Both the position numbers and the translations under genes were made by a program. Below, one piece after another: positions 1 to 5,136 of a stretch of 5,136 nt of DNA. Numbering within the stretch: position 1 is the stretch's first letter; each line of letters starts with the position of its first letter. This DNA comes from Holophaga sp. (GTDB lineage Bacteria > Acidobacteriota > Holophagae > Holophagales > Holophagaceae). The notes beneath the pieces were generated by a model that saw only the letters and a program-made list of their open reading frames with translations, ran no database searches and had not been told where the DNA came from. The stretch lies in assembly GCA_030691225.1 (NCBI GenBank), contig JAUYES010000384.1, forward strand, positions 1-5,136, read 5' to 3'.

Positions 1-1311
1 CCGCGCCAGAGCGAAATCCGCAGCGATTTGTTTGCTAATGCCATAGCGGCCTTCGAGCTGCCATCGCGCCCCCGCATTGTGCGGATCGATTCCCACCAAG
101 CGGTATTGCAAGGCACCCTTGGGCGTTTGGCTTTCACTCACATCGAAGCGGACCACCTCTTCTCGCCGTTGTCCTTGAGGGCCATAGAAAACCAGACGAA
201 AATCATTCAGGCCGTAATAGAGGTTCACGTTCATGAATGCAAACCGGCCATTGGGGCGAGCGGCCTGAAAGGCCAGCAGGGTTTGATTTCGATACAACTC
301 CACTTGCCATCCCGGCGCCAAATCCCCTTGAAAACTGTGTCGATCGAACGTGTTTCCCCGCATCAGTGGAAAGTTGGTAAGCAGCGCACCCGTTCCCGCA
401 TAGGCCTGGGCCACCAACTCGAGACCAGGGTTCAAAACTTCCCCAAAGGCAACCTCCGTTGCATGCAAGGATCCCAAAAGTTCACCATTGGGGTCCCGTC
501 TGCCCATGGTCATCCAGAATTCAGAGAACCCACCTTGGGCATTCGCCACGGCATAGACACTGGAGGAAAGTCCCAGCAGATCTCCAGTGGCAAAGGTTGT
601 GCTCTGCACATGTACGTGTCGTTCCAACTCGGCCTGCGAGGGCGTTGTGAATCGAAGCGATTCATCCAAAAACGGGATTTCCAAGGCTTGGTAGGGATCT
701 GAAAACCGCGGAAAGATTTGCACCTTGGCTTCGGACCGGGCTTGGCCGGCTTCCCGTTCCCGCGTCCAGCGCAGTTGCAATGGCAAAAACTCGCGTGGTG
801 TCACGGTGACCATGGCGGTGCGTTTTACGATGTCGAGCCCCAGCGGCAGCCACGTGGCAAGAAGGCTGGAATCCACGTAGATATCATCGGCATGGAGTTC
901 GATACGAGCAGGATCGATGGAACGTCGAGCGCCCTGGATCTCCACGAAACCGGCCCGAACATCTAAGCGAAAGCGGCGCGCTTCATCGATGACAAAGCCT
1001 TCAGCCAGACCCATGACGGGGTTCACCTGCACCGCTAGGTCTAGCACACGGCAGAGTTCCCCCAAGGGGAGGAGGAATCCTCCTCTTCGGGGAAAGGCCG
1101 GAAAAGCTTGACTGAGGATGGTTTGATCCAAACGGAGGGCGAAGATCCAGACATCCTCCTCCGCGCGAATCACTTCGGTGTCCTTCGTTTCTGTCGGGGG
1201 TGGCGGGCTGAAAGTTCCCTCGGCACGAAGGTAAGACCCGATCAGGAAAACGTTCAGCAACGCTCGCCGGAAGGGAAGATTCCATCCCAGCGAATCGTCC
1301 TTTGCGTTCAT
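1..1311 (-). CDS. Usher-like outer-membrane protein of a DUF4402-type chaperone-usher system (C-terminus outside window)
   Basis: The frame starts at ATG 1311 and stays open for 437 codons to the left edge, so the C-terminal part is missing; ushers are usually about 800 residues. A weak signal peptide is visible (FRRALLNVFLIGSYLRAEG, residues 14-32), then a proline-rich stretch. Residues about 50-130 form an N-terminal domain (RLDQTILSQAF, LLPLGELCRVLDLAVQV, DEARRFRLDV) that lacks an obvious canonical PapC_N pattern. Residues about 230-325 look like alternating amphipathic beta strands of a barrel. Residues about 330-392 resemble the usher plug domain: GWQVELYRNQTLLAFQA, then NGRFAFMNVNLYYGLNDFRL and VFYGPQGQRREEVVRFDVS. 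Expected role: outer-membrane pore that receives chaperone-subunit complexes and exports the fibre. It follows the chaperone gene directly with a one-base overlap and no good ribosome site of its own, so translational coupling is likely. The usher assignment is from pattern and context; a different beta-barrel surface exporter is possible. Confidence 0.8.
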   Translation of the reverse strand, partial: MNAKDDSLGWNLPFRRALLNVFLIGSYLRAEGTFSPPPPTETKDTEVIRAEEDVWIFALRLDQTILSQAFPAFPRRGGFLLPLGELCRVLDLAVQVNPVMGLAEGFVIDEARRFRLDVRAGFVEIQGARRSIDPARIELHADDIYVDSSLLATWLPLGLDIVKRTAMVTVTPREFLPLQLRWTREREAGQARSEAKVQIFPRFSDPYQALEIPFLDESLRFTTPSQAELERHVHVQSTTFATGDLLGLSSSVYAVANAQGGFSEFWMTMGRRDPNGELLGSLHATEVAFGEVLNPGLELVAQAYAGTGALLTNFPLMRGNTFDRHSFQGDLAPGWQVELYRNQTLLAFQAARPNGRFAFMNVNLYYGLNDFRLVFYGPQGQRREEVVRFDVSESQTPKGALQYRLVGIDPHNAGARWQLEGRYGISKQIAADFALAR

Positions 1312-1313
1312 CA
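1309..1313 (-). other. TGATG stop-start overlap coupling chaperone and usher
   Basis: On the minus strand the chaperone stop TGA (1313-1311) shares its last A with the usher ATG (1311-1309). The bases just upstream (GACCTTCCC) contain no Shine-Dalgarno match at a usable distance. Termination-reinitiation is the likely way the usher is translated, tying its amount to that of the chaperone. Confidence 0.75.
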
Positions 1314-2198
1314 GGGAAGGTCGAGGATTGCCTCGCCCAGGCCCTTACCACCTTCGGTGGGAGGCAGCGAAAAAGTCACCTTCAAACGGCCACCACGATA
1401 GGTTGCTGCACCCTTGAGGGCCGCGAGCGGCATCGCTATTTTTCGCGTGGTATTAGGCACATACACCGCCACACCCGAGGCTTCGGCCACGGTGATGGTG
1501 GCACCGCCACGCGGGGTCCAGGTCACCTTCAGATCACCGAACACCGATTGGTTGCCCTGACGATCCAGGTGAAAGCGCAGATTGGGAGACGTGGAGTCGA
1601 AGGTGAGCCCCGTGAGCGTGGTCTTCGCCGAAGTCTCGCCCTGGTGAACAATCAGAGGAATGGCCAAACCGTAGACCGGAATCAGCTTCACCGAAATCCC
1701 TTTGGCTCGTTCACCCTGGATAGGTTCCTTGGAAGCTTCGGCCGTGGGCGGAATGGCTCGGAACATCATGTGGATCCGGTATTCTCCGGGCGGTAGCCCA
1801 GCGGGTTTGCGCACTTGCAGGCGAATGGTCTGAGCCTCTTTGGCTCCCAGGGTGACTTCCCGGGGTGAGAAGCGAATCAGGCTCGGCAGGTTCACCGCAC
1901 CAGGCGTCTTGTCCAAAGGCACTTCCATCAAACCGCCATCCTCGTCCATTTCCATCCGCACCAAGGAAATGCGGTAGGTAGCCTCACTGGCACCAATGTT
2001 GGACAGATTCAGGGCGGCCGTACGTTTTCGCATATCAAAAACCACGCGACTGGGGGAGACCAGAAGATCGCCTGGCCCTTGAGCCGCAGTGAGCGCAGGT
2101 GCAACCACGGGTTTGGGTGGTTTGGCCTCGGCCCGATTTAGTGCAGGGACCAACCCCACAAGCAGGAAAATACTTAAGGTCGCGGTGGTGTGGTGCAT
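1311..2198 (-). CDS. Periplasmic fimbrial chaperone, PapD superfamily
   Basis: A 295-residue protein expected to bind and stabilise fimbrial subunits in the periplasm and deliver them to the usher. The start at 2198 is chosen because a GGAGG lies 4 bases upstream and it gives a clean signal peptide (MHHTTATLSIFLLVGLVPAL, cleavage probably after NRAEA at residue 25). An in-frame ATG at 2237 has no ribosome site and would bury the signal. After a Pro/Ala-rich linker (26-42) comes the N-terminal Ig-like domain: LLVSPSRVVFDMRKRTAAL (45-63), LSNIGASEATYRISLVRMEM (65-84), then IRFSPREVTLGAKEAQTIRL (108-127) and VRKPAGLPPGEYRIHMMFRA (129-148), the typical F1/G1 region. The second domain spans about 165-295 and begins near VKLIPVYGLAIPLIVHQGE. 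Signal peptide, two Ig-like domains and position between a DUF4402 gene and an usher-like gene make the call firm. The product is somewhat longer than the FimC/PapD proteins. Confidence 0.9.
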   Translation of the reverse strand: MHHTTATLSIFLLVGLVPALNRAEAKPPKPVVAPALTAAQGPGDLLVSPSRVVFDMRKRTAALNLSNIGASEATYRISLVRMEMDEDGGLMEVPLDKTPGAVNLPSLIRFSPREVTLGAKEAQTIRLQVRKPAGLPPGEYRIHMMFRAIPPTAEASKEPIQGERAKGISVKLIPVYGLAIPLIVHQGETSAKTTLTGLTFDSTSPNLRFHLDRQGNQSVFGDLKVTWTPRGGATITVAEASGVAVYVPNTTRKIAMPLAALKGAATYRGGRLKVTFSLPPTEGGKGLGEAILDLP

Positions 2199-2202
2199 GG
2201 AG

Positions 2203-2207
2203 CCTCC
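2203..2207 (-). promoter_or_regulatory. Ribosome binding site of the chaperone gene
   Basis: The minus strand reads GGAGG at 2207-2203, followed by CTCC and ATG at 2198. It decides between this start and the longer in-frame ATG at 2237. It partly overlaps the 8-base palindrome CCAATTGG. Confidence 0.8.
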
Positions 2208-2251
2208 AATTGGTTCACCCAGGGGGCGAGTTTTCATTTAGGAATTGCCGA

Positions 2252-2797
2252 TCAGTTGTAGGCCACCGTGACGCTGAAGGTGCCTGTATAGTCACCATCC
2301 ACTTGGTTCGCTCCAACGACCAAGGTGCCTCCCACCTTGAAGGAAAGCGTTGCGCTGCTGGCATTCGGGAGCTGACTTGTGAAGGGCGCAACAAGGGCAA
2401 CGGTGCCCACGGCTGCGGTAAAGGCATTTAGCGCCATGGCTGTCCCAGGGCCCGTCAGCGTCACGGTCCCATTGGCGGGCAGCGTGATCGCAAAGGAAGC
2501 ACTCCGCTTGCCGCTCACCTTGAGCACAGCGGAGTTGGTGGGGCTCAAGGTACCCAACACTAAGCCACCCGTGGTGGTGCGAATATCTGTTGCCGGATCC
2601 AGAATCACATTCCCACCGGTGACATTGGCAAATACATCACCAAAGATCAGGCCCGAGTTGGTCAGGGCCACAGAAATGGGCACATAGATTCGGGCCGTGG
2701 CCGGGACATTGCCTGCCGTTGCTGAGGAAGTCTGGGCAAACGCCATGCCTCCGACAATCAAAGCGACACCCAACAAAAGTCGGGAAAGAGTTCTCAT
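2252..2797 (-). CDS. DUF4402 domain protein, probable fimbrial major subunit
   Basis: A 181-residue secreted protein. The start at 2797 is supported by AGGAG six bases upstream and by a signal peptide immediately after it (MRTLSRLLLGVALIVGGMAFA, cleavage likely after Ala21). A longer in-frame start at 2845 would place 16 polar residues before the signal. The mature protein is almost all beta-strand sequence typical of DUF4402: ATARIYVPISVALTNSGLIF (33-52), GGNVILDPATDIRTTTGG, then LKVSGKRSASFAITLPANGT, TVTLTGPGTAMALNAF, and the characteristic C-terminus VGGTLVVGANQVDGDYTGTF ending SVTVAYN. There is no cysteine, so no disulfide as in classical type 1 pilins. DUF4402 has no firmly established function known to me; being first in an operon with a chaperone and an usher makes it the likely polymerising subunit. 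The N-terminal extension (22-32) is a candidate donor strand, which is inference. No separate tip adhesin is visible. Confidence 0.88.
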   Translation of the reverse strand: MRTLSRLLLGVALIVGGMAFAQTSSATAGNVPATARIYVPISVALTNSGLIFGDVFANVTGGNVILDPATDIRTTTGGLVLGTLSPTNSAVLKVSGKRSASFAITLPANGTVTLTGPGTAMALNAFTAAVGTVALVAPFTSQLPNASSATLSFKVGGTLVVGANQVDGDYTGTFSVTVAYN

Positions 2798-2803
2798 GGA
2801 AAG

Positions 2804-2808
2804 CTCCT
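2804..2808 (-). promoter_or_regulatory. Ribosome binding site of the DUF4402 gene
   Basis: The minus strand reads AGGAG at 2808-2804, then CTTTCC and ATG at 2797: a strong match at good spacing. It fixes the start at the signal peptide rather than at the upstream in-frame ATG. Confidence 0.8.
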
Positions 2809-2895
2809 GATTGAAGTCCGTGTCTCCACGGAGGTGGGTGCACATCTGCCGAAGGACTTAGGCGATCCACTCCAAGTGCATCAATCGAACCAGTG

Positions 2896-2924
2896 TTTAT
2901 CTCTTCTAATTGCCACACTTGAAA
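2896..2924 (-). promoter_or_regulatory. Weak sigma70-like promoter candidate for the fimbrial operon
   Basis: On the minus strand TTTCAA (2924-2919) is separated by 17 bases from GATAAA (2901-2896). The -10 matches 4 of 6 consensus bases, the -35 only 3 of 6. It lies in the most AT-rich part of the divergent intergenic region and would give a leader of about 90 bases before the DUF4402 ATG. This is suggestive only; the organism's sigma factors are unknown. Confidence 0.25.
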
Positions 2925-2956
2925 CACAAATAAAGTCACTAAAGGGTCAACATCAA

Positions 2957-2969
2957 TCATTGTGAATGA
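2957..2969. repeat. Short palindrome TCATT-GTG-AATGA in the intergenic region
   Basis: Perfect 5-base arms around a 3-base centre, upstream of the promoter candidate for the fimbrial operon. The size and symmetry suit a regulator half-site pair, but a 13-base palindrome can arise by chance, so an operator role is speculative. Confidence 0.3.
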
Positions 2970-3249
2970 GGAAATTAGTCAAATTGATCGCGTTTCCCCT
3001 CGGCATCATTCGGAAAGGCGGCATCGCTGCCAACGCCTGCACCAGAACCCACGAGTGTGCTGGTGCTGGATTCCACGAATCACGTCAGAGCGCCGAGACA
3101 AAACCCAAAACAGCCGCAGAGCAGCGCGTTCAGTAGTGTTCCATTTAGGGTCTGAATATTGCTACTGGAAGCACAGGGATGCGTAGCCAAGTTTTCGGCA
3201 TTCACGATGTCCCATAACAAAAATTTCAACCCGTGAAGACAGGTGGCCT

Positions 3250-3939
3250 ATGGCGCATTCACTCTGGGGATTCGGGAACCGCCCACCCCACGAGAAGAGA
3301 AAACACTTGGGAATCCTGGTCCTATTGGCAGCTCTATCTGGCGCCAGTTGTACCAGCAATCGGGATCCGGTCATGGCATGGGGCGGCGCGGTCGATCCAC
3401 TGGACCGCACCCGTCCCCAGGTGCTATTCACACTTCCGGCCACCGCCCAACCTCCCGTCGGGGGCGTGTACGTGGGCACCACCATTGCCGCAACCTTCAC
3501 CGAAAGCATGGCCCCGGCAACCCTCAACCCCGCCACCTTCACCGTAACGGGGCCATGGGGGATGGCCGTTGGAGGGTCGATCACCTACCTTCTCCGCACC
3601 GCCACCTTCACGCCCACCTTCAGTCTTCCGGGTGAAACGATCTTTACCGTCACCATCACCGAGGCCACAACGGACTTGGCCGGTAATGGACTATCTGGGA
3701 ATCAAGCTCCCCTGCCCTTGCCAAGCAGCTACATCTGGACTTTCACCACCGGGCCGGCAGCGGTTCCGATTCCTTTAAGCCTGGGCATGGTGCAGGCATT
3801 CGGGCAGCTCCAAGCATCGGCCGATGGGTCCATCCGAAACGATGTCGTTGCAGGGGAACCTGTGCCCGCTCGCCCGGCCTTCGATCCGTCGCAAACGGTG
3901 CAGCTGCGTCATGGATTCCACCTTCCACCTGCTCGCTGA
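3250..3939 (+). CDS. Probable lipoprotein with SbsA-type Ig-like (Big_5) domain
   Basis: A 229-residue protein. The N-terminus has a basic stretch (HEKRKH, 14-19), a hydrophobic core ([14 protein letters not shown], 20-33) and Cys34, fitting a lipoprotein signal although the lipobox GASC is not ideal. The start at 3250 is the only ATG that includes the whole signal; AGGTGG precedes it at a short 3-base spacing. Residues about 55-168 match the Big_5/SbsA Ig-like pattern: [11 protein letters not shown], then [55 protein letters not shown], and the closing YIWTFTTG. The last 50 residues ([20 protein letters not shown] through [13 protein letters not shown]) look like a separate small C-terminal element, recalling the 'xGxPVP...LxxGF' ends of some surface proteins. 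Such domains act as structural spacers in surface or exported proteins; no enzymatic motif is seen. The collagen-like gene follows after 56 bases, probably in the same transcript. The specific role is unknown. Confidence 0.75.
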   Translation: MAHSLWGFGNRPPHEKRKHLGILVLLAALSGASCTSNRDPVMAWGGAVDPLDRTRPQVLFTLPATAQPPVGGVYVGTTIAATFTESMAPATLNPATFTVTGPWGMAVGGSITYLLRTATFTPTFSLPGETIFTVTITEATTDLAGNGLSGNQAPLPLPSSYIWTFTTGPAAVPIPLSLGMVQAFGQLQASADGSIRNDVVAGEPVPARPAFDPSQTVQLRHGFHLPPAR

Positions 3940-3995
3940 TCCAACCCGAGTTCACCTGTCCTGTTTCCTTTCCCTATGACTCAAAGGCCCTACCC

Positions 3996-5136
3996 ATGCG
4001 ACATTTCTTAATTACACCTACCGTAGCCATGATCATCGGCCTGTGCGCCGGGAACGCTCGACCCGCCCAGGCTCAGCAAGTAGTGGATGCTGTCCCAGTA
4101 CCCCAGGTGGCCTACCAAGGCCGCTTGGTCGAAGGCCTCACGCCGGTTACCGGCACCAGGATCTTTACCTTTTCCATCCTCGATCCTACGGGATTGGAGC
4201 TCTGGCATTCCGGCAATCAAACGCTCACGGTTGATGCCGGACTCTATGGCGTAGTGCTTGGATCGGCAGGGATGCCTTCCATAACGTCCGTGGCCTTCAA
4301 CCGCGCCAATCTTCGCCTACGAATCACCGTCACGGGCGTGACCATGACACCGGATGTTGAAATCATCCCTGCCTTCCAGGCCCGCAGTGCCTGGGAGCTG
4401 ATAGGCGCCTTCCACGGCGATATCGGGGGCACCCAGAACGCGACCTTGGTGATGAACCTTCAGGGCACTCCCTTGGACCTAACCACCTCGCCGCCCACCC
4501 CAGGCCAATCCCTGGTATTCAATGGAACCACGTGGATTCCATCCTCATTGGTGGGGACGCCAGGCACACCCGGAGCCGAAGGCCCAGCCGGACCCACCGG
4601 TGCCACGGGCCTCCAAGGCCAGGCTGGTTCCATGGGACTGACCGGAAGCCCCGGCCCAGCGGGTGTGAATGGCTTGAATGGCTCGAACGGCACGACCACC
4701 CTGAATGGCGCAGGAAGCCCCATTAGCACCAACGCGGGCGGAAGCCTTGGGGATTTCTATTTCGATACCCTCAACCACCTCCTCTACGGCCCCAAGCTGG
4801 GCGCAACCTGGGTAGGAATGGTTGGGGTATCCCTCATTGGACCCATCGGTGCAACGGGATCACAGGGCCTCATCGGATTAACTGGCCCCATTGGTGCCAC
4901 GGGGTCGCTGGGCCTGATCGGCGTCCCTGGCACCACGGGCGCGACCGGTGCCACAGGTTCCCAGGGACTCATCGGATTGACCGGACCCACCGGCGACACC
5001 GGGCCGCAGGGCCTCATCGGCGTCCCTGGCACCACGGGCGCGCCCGGTGCCACAGGTTCCCAGGGGCTCATCGGATTGACCGGACCCACCGGCGACACGG
5101 GGCCGCAGGGCCTCATCGGATTGATCGGACCCACCG
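3996..5136 (+). CDS. Secreted collagen-like surface protein (C-terminus outside window)
   Basis: An ATG at 3996, after a weak AAAGG (3983-3987) with 8-base spacing, opens a frame that reaches the right edge (380 codons seen). A Sec signal peptide is clear ([20 protein letters not shown], cleavage likely after AQA at residue 26). Residues about 36-137 form a beta-rich N-terminal domain of the type found in bacterial tail-fibre-like surface proteins: [45 protein letters not shown], ending [10 protein letters not shown]. Residues 141-181 are a linker module ([20 protein letters not shown], then [12 protein letters not shown]). Residues 187-234 are 16 unbroken Gly-X-Y triplets, residues 235-281 a non-collagenous insert ([16 protein letters not shown]), and from 282 at least 33 further Gly-X-Y triplets. 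The product should be an extracellular trimeric triple-helical stalk. No anchor or C-terminal trimerisation domain is visible because the gene is cut. Adhesion or surface-fibre function is inferred from architecture. Confidence 0.88.
   Translation, partial: MRHFLITPTVAMIIGLCAGNARPAQAQQVVDAVPVPQVAYQGRLVEGLTPVTGTRIFTFSILDPTGLELWHSGNQTLTVDAGLYGVVLGSAGMPSITSVAFNRANLRLRITVTGVTMTPDVEIIPAFQARSAWELIGAFHGDIGGTQNATLVMNLQGTPLDLTTSPPTPGQSLVFNGTTWIPSSLVGTPGTPGAEGPAGPTGATGLQGQAGSMGLTGSPGPAGVNGLNGSNGTTTLNGAGSPISTNAGGSLGDFYFDTLNHLLYGPKLGATWVGMVGVSLIGPIGATGSQGLIGLTGPIGATGSLGLIGVPGTTGATGATGSQGLIGLTGPTGDTGPQGLIGVPGTTGAPGATGSQGLIGLTGPTGDTGPQGLIGLIGPT
4554..4697 (+). repeat. First collagen-like run, 16 Gly-X-Y triplets
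   Basis: Codons 187-234 of the collagen-like gene give glycine at every third position without interruption, from [19 protein letters not shown] to [12 protein letters not shown]. The triplets are diverse, with Ala, Thr, Pro, Asn and Gln, and a single charged residue (Glu). At DNA level the units are not tandem copies, unlike the second run. Confidence 0.9.
4839..5136 (+). repeat. Second collagen-like run, at least 33 Gly-X-Y triplets, continuing past the edge
   Basis: Codons 282-380 give glycine at every third residue, beginning [19 protein letters not shown]. The composition is unusual: repeated GLI, GLT, GAT and GPT, no Lys or Arg, and only two charged residues (Asp in the two GDT triplets). 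The first part (4839-4910) is a diverged relative of the exact 99-bp units that follow. Confidence 0.92.
4911..5136 (+). repeat. 99-bp near-identical tandem repeat in the collagen-like gene
   Basis: Unit 1 is 4911-5009, unit 2 is 5010-5108, and a third begins at 5109 and leaves the window. By eye the two full units differ at only four positions (95 of 99 identical). Each unit encodes 11 Gly-X-Y triplets (33 residues: [21 protein letters not shown], then [15 protein letters not shown]). Unit 3 departs after its first triplet (GLI GLI GPT). The period is a multiple of 3 and of 9, so unit gain or loss keeps both the frame and the triplet register. Confidence 0.93.

Larger units (their letters stand above)
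2798..3249. other. Divergent intergenic region without a supported gene
   Basis: This 452-base stretch separates the minus-strand fimbrial operon from the plus-strand lipoprotein gene. The left part (about 2881-2990) is AT-rich and is where operon promoters would be expected. The rest resembles neither a coding frame nor a recognisable RNA. The short open frames here (for example plus 2962-3186, minus 2637-2960) have odd composition rich in Arg, His, Trp and Cys or overlap the DUF4402 gene, and lack ribosome sites. A poor -10-like CATAAC lies at 3213-3218 ahead of the lipoprotein gene, without a good -35. Confidence 0.6.

Noticed and set aside
28..702. Plus-strand 224-residue open frame
   Set aside because: It is antisense to the usher-like gene, which has coherent signal, barrel and plug-like segments on the minus strand. 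The plus frame shows no recognisable domain and no ribosome site.
1001..1351. Minus-strand 116-residue open frame across the chaperone-usher junction
   Set aside because: It overlaps both genes in another frame and has an Arg/Pro/Ser-rich, low-complexity composition typical of a shadow frame.
1302..1796. Plus-strand 164-residue open frame
   Set aside because: It is antisense to the chaperone, with Arg/Gly/His-rich composition and no domain.
2901..2918. Possible sigma54 promoter from TGGCA on the minus strand
   Set aside because: The required TTGC/GC element at the -12 position is missing.
2962..3186. Plus-strand 74-residue open frame in the intergenic gap
   Set aside because: It begins at GTG with no ribosome site, is full of Arg, His, Trp and Cys, and shows no signal or fold pattern.
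3162..3584. Minus-strand 140-residue open frame
   Set aside because: It is antisense to the Ig-domain lipoprotein, whose plus frame matches a known domain pattern.
3940..3995. Terminator between the lipoprotein and collagen-like genes
   Set aside because: The gap is pyrimidine-rich but has no inverted repeat followed by a T-run.
4784..5134. Minus-strand proline-rich 116-residue open frame ([15 protein letters not shown] repeats)
   Set aside because: It is the mirror image of the Gly-X-Y repeat. The three-base periodicity of the plus-strand collagen gene keeps the antisense frame open.
4911..5136. CRISPR-like array at the right end
   Set aside because: The repetition is head-to-tail with no spacers and encodes in-frame Gly-X-Y triplets.

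Overview
The window looks like a cell-surface or fimbrial locus from a Gram-negative (diderm) bacterium with a moderately GC-rich genome. The diderm call rests on a periplasmic chaperone of the PapD superfamily, an outer-membrane usher-type protein, Sec signal peptides and a probable lipoprotein. The exact lineage cannot be read from the sequence. Acidobacteriota (Holophaga/Geothrix-like) or a deltaproteobacterial-type genome is only a guess, based on similar protein architectures.

Left half, minus strand (2797 down to 1): a compact three-gene operon in the order subunit, chaperone, usher. A 181-residue secreted DUF4402 protein (2797-2252) is the probable pilin-like subunit. After 53 bases comes a 295-residue PapD-like chaperone (2198-1311). 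Its stop codon overlaps the start codon of an usher-like outer-membrane protein (1311 to beyond position 1, 437 residues visible). The usher reading frame is open over the whole left end but leaves the window. The genes form an alternative chaperone-usher system: the chaperone would hold DUF4402 subunits in the periplasm and the usher would export and assemble them.

Middle (2798-3249): a 452-base divergent intergenic region with no convincing gene. It is locally AT-rich near 2881-2990, with a weak promoter candidate for the fimbrial operon and a short palindrome.

Right half, plus strand (3250-5136): a 229-residue probable lipoprotein with one SbsA-type Ig-like (Big_5) domain, then after 56 bases a secreted collagen-like protein that runs off the right edge (380 residues visible). 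The latter has an N-terminal beta-rich 'YQG' domain, a 'GD(I/V)xGTQNAT' linker module, 16 Gly-X-Y triplets, a non-collagenous insert, and at least 33 more Gly-X-Y triplets. The second run contains two nearly identical 99-bp tandem units and the start of a third. The absence of a terminator-like hairpin between these two genes suggests one transcript.

Taken together, the two arms suggest a surface-appendage or adhesion locus, with a DUF4402 fimbria on one side and a collagen-like stalk plus lipoprotein on the other. A functional link between the arms is inference from proximity only.
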